DNA from: a virus
Direction: 5' to 3' (one strand)
Length of the DNA stretch: 42,481 nucleotides
IMG/VR virus record: IMGVR_UViG_3300047470_000534
Location: 1 to 42,481 of that record
Part shown: positions 30,901-39,445 of the stretch, piece after piece
Numbering within the stretch: position 1 is the stretch's first letter
Layout: each line of letters begins with the position of its first letter
Translations under genes and position numbers: made by a program
Notes under the pieces: generated by a model
What the model saw: the letters and a program-made list of their open reading frames with translations, nothing else
Database searches by the model: none
What the model was told of the DNA's origin: nothing

Positions 30901-33900
30901 TGCTCGACTATTTCTCCGCCGAGGTACGTGGCCTGCGCGGGCCGGGCTTGACCGAGCAACAGGAAGAAGATCTGGCGGCGGCGCTGGCCCCTGCGACGAC
31001 TGAAACGCCAGGCCAACTGTCTGCCGCCGACAAGCAGAAGTTGGACGGCTTGGGCGAGCTTGCTTCAAAGGATGAAATCGGCGCGTTTGATGTCGGCGCC
31101 AACGCCGTCAACAATGCGGGCCTGTCGGACATGCCCGCGAACACGATCAAGGGCCGTCTTACCAGCGATGGTGATCCTCAAGACCTGAGCGTCGCGCAGA
31201 TCCGCGCCCTCGCGCAGGTGAATAATGTCGATAATACATCGGACGCGAATAAGCCGATCAGCACGGCTGTAGCTGCTGCGCTGGCGGCCAAGGCTACGTC
31301 AGCGCAGGGCGCGAAAGCCGATACGGCGGTTCAGCCATCGGCATTGGGCGACCTTGCCTCAAAGGATCAGATTGGTCCGTTCGATGTCGGGCCTAACGCG
31401 GTGAATAACGCGGGCCTGTCCGACATGCCCGCGGACACTATCAAGGGCCGGATGTCGAGCGATGGTGATCCGCAAGACCTTTCCGCCGCGCAAATCCGCG
31501 CGCTTGTCGATGTCGATAACGTCGATAATACGTCAGACGCCGACAAGCCGATCAGCACTGCCGTCGCAGCAGCCCTTTCGGGCAAGGCTACGTCCGCGCA
31601 GGGGGCAAAGGCCGACACCGCTGTTCAACCCGGTGATTTGGGCGATCTGGCCACGAAAGACCAAATCGGCCCCTTCGACGTGTCCGCTGGAGCGGTCAAT
31701 AATGCCGGTCTTTCCGACATGCCGGGGAATACGATCAAGGGGCGGCTCACGAACGACGGCGACCCGCAAGATTTGTCGGTTTCTCAAATCCGCACCCTTT
31801 TGCAGATCAACAATGTCGATAACACTCCCGACGCCAGCAAACCGGTCAGTGGGCCGCAGGCAACAGCGATCAATGCTGTGGCATCGGATCTCGACGCTGT
31901 TTCAGATTCCCTTGACGCCAGGCTGATTCCTGCCGAAGCCGCCATTAGTTCGCTGTCCGCGCTCATCCCCCGCTATCCCGAACGCGCTGGTGATGCGCGC
32001 GCGCTGTTTTCTACCGCGCTCACCGGCGATCCTCTGGCCCGCGCGATCATTTCCGCTGGCGTGGTTGAAGCTGTATCCGGCCTGGGGACCGTTCTGCGCA
32101 TCCGCGGCCAGGACACCGACGACGTGTCGGGCTACATCTCGATCGCGCCTCGCATTGCAGCGGCTATCTATCCTGGCCGAACCTACCGCGTCACCTATCG
32201 CCTGCGCCGCGCTGTCGATCCTACCGACCCCGCGAACAATGCGGTCGAACTGCGCTGGCAGAACCTCAACCACAACAAGGCAAGCGTCAGCAATGTTCGT
32301 CTGAGCGATATCCTGACGCCTACGGTCGCAGACGGCGATCTGACCTTTAGCTTCCTGATCGGCAAGGCTGGCGCACCGGGCGACCTCGTTTACACGATCC
32401 CGCCAACTGCCATCTATGGCCTCCCTGAGCTTCGTATCTATGGCAATGGGCAGGAAACCTATGTCATCAGCATTGATGCGCCAGAGGATGTGACGGACCA
32501 GATTGCGGGCGGTGCGGATGTAACTGCCTTGGCTGATCGCGTTGAAGCGGTGGAGATTGCTCTGCCGAATAAAGCCGACCGTTCCGAACTTCCCCTTGAT
32601 GCTCAACCGCTGGGCCTTTTGCCCGAAGTCGCTGGCGGCGCGATCGACGCAGACGGCTATCTGGTCCCGTTCATGACCGACAAGCCTGTTGTTGAAACGC
32701 AGGCTTCCGCCGATGTCGGCCAAGCCTTCCAGGATGACGACGGATATTTGCTGGAACAGGTTGCGGTGGACGGCAGCACAAACACCATGCAATCGCCCCA
32801 TGTCAGCTTCGCCCTGCAAGATGCAGATGGCTATCTCGTAGCTCTGATGACGGACAAGCCCGTCATTGAAACCGAAGCCTTTGTGGATGTTGGGCAGGCC
32901 TTCCAAGACGTGGATGGCTATCTGCTGGAACTGTCCGGCCCTGACGGCACAAGCGGGTCTCTGTTTCTGCCCGGCATCACGACCGGCACGATCGATCCAG
33001 ACGGCTATCTGGTTACGCCCGATGCTGGCGGCACTGTCGATGATATGACGACCTACGGCTCACGCGATGCTGCCAACATCGCCGCTTCAAGCGCGCTCAA
33101 GTCACGGACGATCGCGACCGACATCGCGGGCCTGCTCTGGGATTATAATCTCAACCTGCTCTATGGCCAGTCTCTTTCCGTGGGCGTTCAGTCGTTCCCG
33201 GCTCTATCGAAAACGCAGACGCTTTCGAACAAGATGCTCGGCGGATCGACGCGATCGGGCGTGAACCCGGCGGGCGTCGACTTCTCCCCGGTGGGCGGCC
33301 TCAGTTTCCAACCCCTGATCGCGACGGCTCAGAATCCCGCGACGCGCGCGATGCTGACGGATGCGGAGGTTGCGGCGCTACCCGACACAAGCGGGACCGA
33401 AGGCGAAACATACATCGAGGGGGCATGCAACGGCCTCAAGAAACTGTGGAACGCATCTCGCGCCTATCTGGATGACCTGTCGCGCGTCCTTGTTGGCGCT
33501 GTGTCTGGCGAAGGCTCCAAGACCGTTGTGGAACTGAGCAACAGCGGCAACTACTGGCGTGAGCTGACCACGCATGTTCTGGCGATGAAGACGCTGGGCG
33601 ATAGCGCTTTTAAGTCGTCCGGCCTGATCGCGCTCAATTGGGCGCAGGGCGAGAATGATTATGCCCTCTCCACCACCGAGTCAGCATGGTCCGCCAGCTT
33701 CCTGTCGGGCGTCTATTCTCCCCTGCTGAACTGGATCGGGGCGAACTATGCGCAGTCGGTGCGGCCCGCCGTTTTCTTCTGCGGCGTCTCGCCAAACTCT
33801 CGGCGGGATAACAATTCCGGGTTGGGCATCAACTCGATCGACATGGCGCAGATCAACCTCGCGCGCGAACGGGACAATTTCTATGTTGTCGGCCCGAATT

Positions 33901-34457
33901 ACCATGTTCCAGATCGCGGTATCCACCTGACCTCGAACGGTTCGCGGTGGGTCGGCAACATGCTGGCCAAGGTTCAGCATCGCGTTCTTGTGGAGCGTCG
34001 GCCCTGGCGTCCGCTGGAGCCTCGCTGGGAGGCGCAAGGCGGGCCGTTCCGCATCGCTGGCAACATCGTCTCGATTGACTTCTTTGTGCCAGAACCGCCG
34101 CTGGCGTGGTTCCAGCCTTATGTCGGCCGCGTTGCCACCGATTACGTAGGGAAGGGCTTCACCGTGCGCGACGGCCTTGGCGTGATCGGCTTCAGAGTGC
34201 GCCTCGTCCTCAACAGCATCGTAGAACTGACGTTGGTCCGCGCACCAGTGGGATTGGTCTGGGTCAGCTATGCCGGTGAAGCTGCCTATGCCGGACATGG
34301 GTGCCTGCGAGACAGCGACCCATTCATCTCGCCCGACCTCTACGAATATTCAGCTGGGAGCGGCCAAACCGCCGACGAGAATATCCCGGCGCTCGTCGGC
34401 AAACCCTACCCCAATTTCAACCCCTGTGTGCCGTTTCGTGGCTCGATCGCTGTTTGA
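30900..34457 (+). CDS. long tail fibre with acetylesterase (SASA/SGNH-like) domain
   Basis: 1185 residues from ATG 30900 (GGGAG upstream); GTG 30897 is possible. Near the N-terminus are about 2.7 tandem repeats of 99 residues (each with FDVG/S-x-x-AVNNAGLSDMP and GDPQDLS), then a middle region with repeated D-x-DGYL motifs (about 575-715), then a catalytic domain: LLYGQSLSVG (Ser758), LNWAQGENDYA, and VPDRGIHLTSNG (Asp1005, His1009). QGEND with a G-Q-S block I is characteristic of sialate O-acetylesterase-like enzymes. It probably removes acetyl groups from the host capsule or EPS during adsorption. The Asp-His spacing is one residue longer than D-x-x-H. Confidence 0.85.
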   Translation: MLDYFSAEVRGLRGPGLTEQQEEDLAAALAPATTETPGQLSAADKQKLDGLGELASKDEIGAFDVGANAVNNAGLSDMPANTIKGRLTSDGDPQDLSVAQIRALAQVNNVDNTSDANKPISTAVAAALAAKATSAQGAKADTAVQPSALGDLASKDQIGPFDVGPNAVNNAGLSDMPADTIKGRMSSDGDPQDLSAAQIRALVDVDNVDNTSDADKPISTAVAAALSGKATSAQGAKADTAVQPGDLGDLATKDQIGPFDVSAGAVNNAGLSDMPGNTIKGRLTNDGDPQDLSVSQIRTLLQINNVDNTPDASKPVSGPQATAINAVASDLDAVSDSLDARLIPAEAAISSLSALIPRYPERAGDARALFSTALTGDPLARAIISAGVVEAVSGLGTVLRIRGQDTDDVSGYISIAPRIAAAIYPGRTYRVTYRLRRAVDPTDPANNAVELRWQNLNHNKASVSNVRLSDILTPTVADGDLTFSFLIGKAGAPGDLVYTIPPTAIYGLPELRIYGNGQETYVISIDAPEDVTDQIAGGADVTALADRVEAVEIALPNKADRSELPLDAQPLGLLPEVAGGAIDADGYLVPFMTDKPVVETQASADVGQAFQDDDGYLLEQVAVDGSTNTMQSPHVSFALQDADGYLVALMTDKPVIETEAFVDVGQAFQDVDGYLLELSGPDGTSGSLFLPGITTGTIDPDGYLVTPDAGGTVDDMTTYGSRDAANIAASSALKSRTIATDIAGLLWDYNLNLLYGQSLSVGVQSFPALSKTQTLSNKMLGGSTRSGVNPAGVDFSPVGGLSFQPLIATAQNPATRAMLTDAEVAALPDTSGTEGETYIEGACNGLKKLWNASRAYLDDLSRVLVGAVSGEGSKTVVELSNSGNYWRELTTHVLAMKTLGDSAFKSSGLIALNWAQGENDYALSTTESAWSASFLSGVYSPLLNWIGANYAQSVRPAVFFCGVSPNSRRDNNSGLGINSIDMAQINLARERDNFYVVGPNYHVPDRGIHLTSNGSRWVGNMLAKVQHRVLVERRPWRPLEPRWEAQGGPFRIAGNIVSIDFFVPEPPLAWFQPYVGRVATDYVGKGFTVRDGLGVIGFRVRLVLNSIVELTLVRAPVGLVWVSYAGEAAYAGHGCLRDSDPFISPDLYEYSAGSGQTADENIPALVGKPYPNFNPCVPFRGSIAV
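31056..31870 (+). repeat. 297-bp tandem repeat coding for tail fibre modules
   Basis: Two full units (about 31056-31352, 31353-31649) and a partial third encode near-identical 99-residue modules. The nucleotide sequences differ at many third positions, so the protein is conserved more than the DNA, meaning old duplication with selection rather than recent amplification. Confidence 0.8.
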
Positions 34458-34471
34458 AGGAGAATAGAATC

Positions 34472-35248
34472 ATGGGAACCATCATGAAGGCTGGCAACGG
34501 CGAAAGTTTCCGCAACGTCGCCCGCGCGCGGCTTGTTCACCCGCTGTGGAAGAAGCCCAGCGCCACCGGTCTGTTCATCTTCGAAGGGTCGCCGAACTTG
34601 TTGGGGCGCAATTGGGCCGAAGGCAAGCTGGACGCAGCCGTAGTTGGCGCTCCGGTGATGCACGCTTCTGGGTACGGCGCCTACATGACGCAGGCGCTGA
34701 ACTACCTACAGTCGCCGGTGCTTGAGGCTCCAAATCAGACCATCATCTACGGTGTCGAGGATATCGCGGCGGCGTCGTTCTGGCCGGTAAGCAATTATTA
34801 CGGCGCCCGCAGCGCTTCCGACGCGGCGGTATCTAACGGCACATTCTGCCAGATGACGGTTTCCGGTTCTCAGCAAGCCTATACGGGCGGCATGGCCCAT
34901 TATTCGGGTACGCCGGGCGCGCCTACCGCAAATGACGTTGCCAGCTTCGCGCGAGATGTGAGCGGTAATGCTCGGATCATCGCCGTGCGATCCAGCGAAC
35001 CTGCTGGCACAATACGGTGCAAGGACATGACCAGCGGGACAGAAGCAGTGACGACCCGATCGACGGGCGTTCGCGACATATGCCCGCTGCCGCTGTTGGT
35101 GGGATCAAACTATCTGGCCCGCGACACATCGCCTGCCCGGCGCATGTTCTTCGCGGCCATTTTCAGCGAAGCGCTGTCGGATACTGACCTCAACAACTTT
35201 GTGGCCTGGAAGCGCGCATATTGGGCGCGGCGCGGGATCGCCGTCTAA
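34472..35248 (+). CDS. tail fibre-associated / receptor-binding candidate (258 aa)
   Basis: 258 residues from ATG 34472, preceded by an AAGGAG box (34457 region). The body is beta-rich (IIYGVEDIAAASFWPVSN, QQAYTGGMAHYSGTPGA) and ends with IFSEALSDTDLNNFVAWKRA, a pattern common at the end of concanavalin/LamG-like lectin domains. Location behind the fibre suggests a receptor-binding or attached carbohydrate-binding subunit. Confidence 0.6.
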   Translation: MGTIMKAGNGESFRNVARARLVHPLWKKPSATGLFIFEGSPNLLGRNWAEGKLDAAVVGAPVMHASGYGAYMTQALNYLQSPVLEAPNQTIIYGVEDIAAASFWPVSNYYGARSASDAAVSNGTFCQMTVSGSQQAYTGGMAHYSGTPGAPTANDVASFARDVSGNARIIAVRSSEPAGTIRCKDMTSGTEAVTTRSTGVRDICPLPLLVGSNYLARDTSPARRMFFAAIFSEALSDTDLNNFVAWKRAYWARRGIAV

Positions 35249-35300
35249 CAGAATCCGACCATGCCCCTGGGCAGCGCGAACATGTTACAGACAAGGGGCG

Positions 35301-35696
35301 ATGACTATGAATGAAGGTGGGCTTGTCGAGGGCGTCGCGAAGGTTGCGGCCGGCGGTCTAGGTGCGGGGGGCGGCCTGTATTTCGTTCGCTGGCTCATCC
35401 TATGGCTGGGCGGTGTCACTGAGCGACGCGCGGCGGCAAACGATGCGCAGCGCGCTGAACTAGACCAAAGCTGGAAAGGCTACCGCCTCACGCTAGAAGA
35501 TCGGCTTGGAAAATATGAACAGCGCATCGATCGACTGGAGACAGAAGTCGAGGATTGCCACGCCAGCAAGCGGGAGACCGAAGCTCAGTTGGCTCGGCTA
35601 CAGGCATATATGGATGGCGAGGGCCAGGCGAGGCAAATGGGCGCAGTTGTGGCTGCCCATGACCGATTGATCGATCGCCAACGCTCCCAGCCTTAA
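35301..35696 (+). CDS. membrane-anchored coiled-coil protein, possible spanin or holin-associated (131 aa)
   Basis: 131 residues; AAGGGG precedes ATG 35301. A hydrophobic stretch (GLGAGGGLYFVRWLILWLGG, residues 18-38) is followed by a long charged coiled coil (ERRAAANDAQRAELDQSWK ... LGKYEQRIDRLETEVEDCHA). That is the design of i-spanins and related lysis proteins, and it stands before the endolysin. The assignment is by layout only. Confidence 0.6.
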   Translation: MTMNEGGLVEGVAKVAAGGLGAGGGLYFVRWLILWLGGVTERRAAANDAQRAELDQSWKGYRLTLEDRLGKYEQRIDRLETEVEDCHASKRETEAQLARLQAYMDGEGQARQMGAVVAAHDRLIDRQRSQP

Positions 35697-35809
35697 ATTA
35701 CCATGACGATTGCTGCGGCAGCGCTCCAAACCGCGACCGACATCAGGACGCCGTTTACAAGGCCGTGAAATGCGCGCGGCACGTCGGGCCGCTGTTCACC
35801 GTCAATCAT
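35693..35809 (-). CDS. small membrane protein with strong ribosome-binding site, opposite strand (38 aa)
   Basis: A 38-residue frame: polar start (MIDGEQRPDVPRAFHG) and a hydrophobic C-terminus (VLMSVAVWSAAAAIVMVI). The AAGGAGAGG box ahead of ATG 35809 is among the best in the window. It runs against the lysis operon and its stop overlaps the stop of the preceding gene. Could be a lysogeny-expressed membrane peptide. No homologue recalled. Confidence 0.45.
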   Translation of the reverse strand: MIDGEQRPDVPRAFHGLVNGVLMSVAVWSAAAAIVMVI

Positions 35810-35858
35810 AATCCTCTCCTTCTTACAGACCAACGGGGAGGGTCACAGACTGTTCCAC

Positions 35859-35881
35859 GGGCGCTTTGAGGCGCCCTTTTT
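35859..35881 (+). terminator. Rho-independent terminator before the endolysin
   Basis: GGGCGC (35859-35864) pairs with GCGCCC (35871-35876) and is followed by TTTTT (35877-35881). It ends or attenuates the tail-gene transcript, only 15 bases ahead of the endolysin ATG, so lysis genes may depend on readthrough or antitermination. Confidence 0.65.
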
Positions 35882-35895
35882 CATGGGAGAATAAC

Positions 35896-36411
35896 ATGGG
35901 TTCGACAGATCCATCGTGGCTGATGGCCGCGCGGAGGCTCCTTGGCACGCGTGAAGCTGCTGGGGCTGCCAATAATCCGACCATCCTGGGCTGGGCCAAA
36001 GCACTCGGTATCAAGGTGCTGGGCATCGCCTATAATGCAGACAGCGTGCCGTGGTGCGGTCTGTTCGTGGCGCAGTGTCTGCGCGCTGGCGGTGTCGATC
36101 TTGGCACCATGAAGGTCGGCGTGCGCGCCAAGGCCTGGGCCACTTGGGGCAGCGCGATCGCGGCCGACCGGCTCGCGCCCGGCGCAATCCTTGTCTTCGA
36201 TCGTGAGGGCGGCGGCCATGTGGCCTTCTATGTCGGCGAGGACGCCGTTTACTATCATGTGCTGGGCGGCAACCAGGGCGACGCGGTCACCATCATGCGG
36301 CTGGCAAAGTCGCGCTGCATCGCACGGCGCTGGCCTGCTGCCTGGCCGGTCATCGGCGGCCCGGTCAAGCTGACGTCTGCCGGCGTGCCTGTGTCGAGGA
36401 ATGAGGCGTGA
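35896..36411 (+). CDS. endolysin, TIGR02594-type NlpC/P60 or CHAP-like peptidase
   Basis: 171 residues from ATG 35896 (GGGAGA box). After an N-terminal helix (SWLMAARRLLGTREAAGAAN) comes the catalytic VPWCGLFVAQCL (Cys54), followed by GAILVFDREGGGHVAFYVG (His108). This Cys-His pair and spacing match the TIGR02594 family of phage cell-wall hydrolases. No signal peptide is present, so export requires a holin. It would cleave peptidoglycan at lysis. Confidence 0.85.
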   Translation: MGSTDPSWLMAARRLLGTREAAGAANNPTILGWAKALGIKVLGIAYNADSVPWCGLFVAQCLRAGGVDLGTMKVGVRAKAWATWGSAIAADRLAPGAILVFDREGGGHVAFYVGEDAVYYHVLGGNQGDAVTIMRLAKSRCIARRWPAAWPVIGGPVKLTSAGVPVSRNEA

Positions 36412-36674
36412 GAGCGCCCTGCTTCAAGCTGACCGATCATGGCAGTGAAATCGCGCTTCTAAGCGCGATCGCAATTGGCGTCGTCATCCTGTTGTGGCGG
36501 GCAATCGAGCGGAACCTCGTGGGAAGCGGCTTTGATGTCGCTGCTTTCCTGTTGGTGCTTCAACGCATTATTGAGGCAGTACAAGGCCGGTGGACGCAGC
36601 GCAGTGTCGATCGAATGGGCCAGTCCCTTGCCAACGCGCCGCCATCTGACCCGCCAGCCACAGAGGCCCGGTGA
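36408..36674 (+). CDS. membrane protein, holin candidate (88 aa)
   Basis: 88 residues from GTG 36408, which overlaps the endolysin stop (GTGA). One strong transmembrane segment (IALLSAIAIGVVILLWRAIE, residues 14-33), a second weaker hydrophobic stretch (FDVAAFLLVLQRIIEAVQ) and a charged C-terminus. Size, topology and coupling to the endolysin fit a holin. Confidence 0.55.
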   Translation: MRAPCFKLTDHGSEIALLSAIAIGVVILLWRAIERNLVGSGFDVAAFLLVLQRIIEAVQGRWTQRSVDRMGQSLANAPPSDPPATEAR

Positions 36675-36826
36675 TGGGCCTGGGCAAAATCACCCGCACC
36701 GCCGGCAAGATCGGCATTGCGCTGGAGGTCGGACGCTTCGTGTGGATCGCCGGAAAGGCGCTGCTCGACACCATTAGGAAGCGCGAACCGTCCGCGCCGC
36801 CACCACCCGTTCCACCGGAGGACTGA
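36674..36826 (+). CDS. small basic lysis-region protein (50 aa)
   Basis: 50 residues; the ATG overlaps the upstream stop (TGATG). Basic amphipathic region (KITRTAGKIGIALEVGRF) and a Pro-rich tail (PPPPVPPED). Probably a small lysis-accessory or membrane-associated peptide; no family recognised. Confidence 0.45.
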   Translation: MGLGKITRTAGKIGIALEVGRFVWIAGKALLDTIRKREPSAPPPPVPPED

Positions 36827-36829
36827 GCC

Positions 36830-36994
36830 ATGTTCGAAGGCCCTGAACCCGGCTCCCGAGAATATCGGGAACTCACCCATCTCCTGTGCAGTCGCAGCCG
36901 CAAGCGCAGGCATCTCGGGCCGATCGCGCTGGTTGCGGTCGCCGTCTTGACCATCCTGGCACATGGGGGTGTCGATGCTATCTGCCACCTATAG
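36830..36994 (+). CDS. small membrane protein in the lysis region (54 aa)
   Basis: 54 residues. A basic patch (CSRSRKRRH, residues 20-28) precedes one transmembrane helix (IALVAVAVLTILAHGGV, 32-48). The AGGA box is well placed. Possible antiholin or o-spanin-like protein; no lipobox is seen. Its end overlaps the next gene. Confidence 0.5.
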   Translation: MFEGPEPGSREYRELTHLLCSRSRKRRHLGPIALVAVAVLTILAHGGVDAICHL

Positions 36995-37313
36995 CTTTGA
37001 GCGCGGCGAGACGATCGCCATCCCGCTGCGTATTGCCCTGGGCGATCGGGGCGACGTGTCCGCCATCACCGCGCAGGCCCGCTATGCCCGCTATGTGACC
37101 ACGCCGATCGCGCCCAGCCTGCCAATCTCGGCCGACTTCGCGATCGTCGAAACCGATGATGGCTGGCTGCTGACGATCGATGCGGCCACCAGCGCCAGCC
37201 TTGCCATCGGCTATCACCTTGCTGACGCGCGCCTGATCATCGCGGGCGGGGTCATCATCACCGATCCGATCGCCATCCGCATCACCGAACCCGTAACGGA
37301 GGCCGCCCCATGA
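36975..37313 (+). CDS. hypothetical beta-rich protein (112 aa)
   Basis: 112 residues from ATG 36975 (GGGGGT just upstream; ATG 36963 is an alternative). Begins MLSATYSFERGETIAIPLRI and continues in alternating strands, reminiscent of the N-terminal domain of phage baseplate upper proteins. It is followed by two further overlapping genes ending in an esterase, so this trio may form a second adsorption apparatus. Confidence 0.55.
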   Translation: MLSATYSFERGETIAIPLRIALGDRGDVSAITAQARYARYVTTPIAPSLPISADFAIVETDDGWLLTIDAATSASLAIGYHLADARLIIAGGVIITDPIAIRITEPVTEAAP

Positions 37314-37846
37314 CGCTTGTGCTGCAATGGGTGCCACAGGCGCCTTCCGCTGGGATAGCGCCCGCCGCTGTCGTGGGGCCGCCGGGCATCCGCGAGGCCG
37401 CCCAGGCCCGCGCTGACGGCCTGATCCCTACCGACACGCCCGACAATCAACTGAGCGCCGTCTATGCGGCCTATTTAGCAGAGGGGGGAGCCGTGGCGCT
37501 CGCTGACGAACTTGAAGACATGACCCTAAAGACGGTGGCGCTGCTCGATCCGTCTGGGGTCGCGCCGGTCGCTGTCGTGCTGAGCGCAGTTGGTGTGTCG
37601 CTGCCCTTCGCGCCGATCCTCGGCCGTCCGTTCAACGTCACGCACAAGGTGACCGGATTCACCGGCAGCTACCAGCTGGAGAAGAAGTTCGACGGCGACG
37701 CCAACTGGTATGTCGCCCTGGGCTATGCTGATCTGCCCAGCCTGCCGGAGAGCTTTGCCCTGACGGAAACGGAGGCGGGCGTTACCTATCGCTGGAACTG
37801 CACGGCGCGGACCGCTGGCAGCGTTGCTGTGAGGATCTCTGCATGA
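37310..37846 (+). CDS. hypothetical tail-spike-associated protein (178 aa)
   Basis: 178 residues, ATGA overlap. Middle part is acidic (ALADELEDMTLKTVALLD); the C-terminal half is a probable beta-sandwich (FNVTHKVTGFTGSYQLEKKF to YRWNCTARTAGSVAVRISA). Likely a structural partner of the SGNH esterase behind it; function inferred from context only. Confidence 0.55.
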   Translation: MTLVLQWVPQAPSAGIAPAAVVGPPGIREAAQARADGLIPTDTPDNQLSAVYAAYLAEGGAVALADELEDMTLKTVALLDPSGVAPVAVVLSAVGVSLPFAPILGRPFNVTHKVTGFTGSYQLEKKFDGDANWYVALGYADLPSLPESFALTETEAGVTYRWNCTARTAGSVAVRISA

Positions 37847-39231
37847 GCGTGATCGAGCTGCTGGCCGCGTCGAGGGCGGCTAAGGCTTTGGCGTTGGCGC
37901 AGGGGGCGGTGCCGGTTGCTGGGTTGGATGGGATGTTGGCGGCGCGCGATCGTCGGACGCCAGCCATTGGCCTGTTCGGAAATAGCCAAGCGTTCAATAA
38001 TCACAATAACGGAGCAACCTTTACGGCAGGCGTCCCTGCTGCATTGCAGACGCCCGCAGAGCGCGAAGACAAGTCAAGCAAAGGTTTTGCAATCTACACC
38101 GAAATGCTGACCGGGGGGCGGGTATCATTCTCGCGCGCGGCCAATTGGGGGACTGGCGGTGAAACGACGGCGGCGATGGTCACGCGCCTTCCGACCGCAG
38201 TTTCTGCCATGCTCGCGCTTGGCGTCTCGTCAGTCGCAATCATAGCCGCCACAAACGATCCCGGTGGGCTGACTTTTGCTCAGACCACAGAGAACCTTGC
38301 TATCATTGAAGCCGCATTTCTTGCAGCCAAGATTCGGGTGATCTGGATTAGCGAGTACCCGCGAGGCTATTCGGGCAATACCACCTGGCGTCTTACAGGC
38401 ACCAACCTCGCCGACCACCTTAACGTCCGGTACTGGATTAACAGCCGTCACAACGGGAAGACAGTCTTCGCGGTCGATTGCTGGGATGTGCTGTGCAACC
38501 CGATTTCGACCACCGGCGATATCCTCCCGAACATGGCGACCGATGGACTGCACTTAGACGGCCCTGGCAGTTTTAAGGTTGCGCAGAAGCTGGCTGTTGT
38601 CATCAATGCACTATACGCGCCGCGCAATAATTTGCCGGTCAGCAATAGTGATTTGTGGTCTGTGAATAATCCCTACGGCGCGATCACTCCAAACCCCATG
38701 ATGGATGGGACAGGTGGTAGCGTCGATGCTGCAAATTCCGGCTCGGTCGCGACTAGTTGGACCAACCCCGCGCCGCCTGCGGGCATCACGGCCGCCTTTT
38801 CAAAAATTACTGACACGGACGGATACCCGGCTCAACAGTTTGTCCTCTCGGGCACGGGGACGACGGGCAGCCAGTTTGTCGAATTGCTGCGCCGCGACGT
38901 AGCCATTGGTACGAACGGCCTTGCTATCGGATCGATAATCGCGGCGGTAGGCGAATTGCAGGTCGCAGCGGCTTCGACCGGCATTCTGGCCCTTTGGCTG
39001 CAACTGGCCGCCAACACAAACAGCTCGCGCGCTCCGTCTCCGGCGGCCAACTTTGCCGAAAGCCTCATCCCGCTTGAGGCGTGGGGCGGCCCGATTAGTT
39101 TGCCGCAGATCGTTGTACCTTCGGGCACCACCACCATACGATTGTCGCTACAAGCCTTGACCAAAAGCGCCACCGCCATCTCCCTTACTGGTAAGTTGAA
39201 GCGGTGCGCGGCCATGTATCCACACCCATGA
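37843..39231 (+). CDS. SGNH/GDSL-type esterase (462 aa)
   Basis: The N-terminal half shows the four SGNH blocks: GLFGNSQA (Ser48), GTGGETT (Gly104 region), AATNDP (Asn138) and MATDGLHLDG (Asp234, His237), giving D-x-x-H exactly. The C-terminal half (from about 270) is a beta-rich carbohydrate-binding-like region. A deacetylase acting on surface polysaccharide is likely. This is the second probable esterase of the phage. The gene overlaps its upstream neighbour by 4 bases and is the last of the rightward late operon. Confidence 0.82.
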   Translation: MSVIELLAASRAAKALALAQGAVPVAGLDGMLAARDRRTPAIGLFGNSQAFNNHNNGATFTAGVPAALQTPAEREDKSSKGFAIYTEMLTGGRVSFSRAANWGTGGETTAAMVTRLPTAVSAMLALGVSSVAIIAATNDPGGLTFAQTTENLAIIEAAFLAAKIRVIWISEYPRGYSGNTTWRLTGTNLADHLNVRYWINSRHNGKTVFAVDCWDVLCNPISTTGDILPNMATDGLHLDGPGSFKVAQKLAVVINALYAPRNNLPVSNSDLWSVNNPYGAITPNPMMDGTGGSVDAANSGSVATSWTNPAPPAGITAAFSKITDTDGYPAQQFVLSGTGTTGSQFVELLRRDVAIGTNGLAIGSIIAAVGELQVAAASTGILALWLQLAANTNSSRAPSPAANFAESLIPLEAWGGPISLPQIVVPSGTTTIRLSLQALTKSATAISLTGKLKRCAAMYPHP

Positions 39232-39276
39232 TGAAACCGATGTTCAAGCTAGACCCCACCCCACCGATGGAGCAGC

Positions 39277-39289
39277 AGCGCTAGGGTCG
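39277..39289 (+). repeat. 13-bp element, left copy flanking the HEPN cassette
   Basis: AGCGCTAGGGTCG. An exact inverted copy lies at 40665-40677 and a 10-bp copy in the same orientation at 40697-40706. The 214-bp space 39232-39445 contains this element, an AAGGAG box at 39306 and only very short frames (for example a 31-codon one at 39331-39426, not convincing). Confidence 0.45.
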
Positions 39290-39445
39290 GTTCCGCTGGG
39301 GATTTAAGGAGAAATAGCGTCTATGATCCCATGCTTGGATCGCTCGAATATGCCCGCATAGAGCGCGACGAATGGCAATGGTGGTGGGACTTAGCGCTGC
39401 TGCGCTTCTCAACGCCGTGTCAGTAGCCTGCATTGACTCCTGCGG

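Noticed and set aside
31056-31870. Regular repeats considered as a CRISPR array
   Set aside because: The unit is 297 bp, in frame and protein-coding inside the tail fibre; no short direct repeats with spacers.
31902-32906. Long open frame on the minus strand opposite the tail fibre
   Set aside because: High GC third positions of the fibre gene open this frame; no ribosome-binding site or domain, and the fibre frame is clearly coding.
39331-39426. 31-codon frame rich in Trp between the SGNH esterase and the HEPN gene
   Set aside because: Ribosome-binding site is too distant and the frame is open upstream without a start; too little to support a gene.
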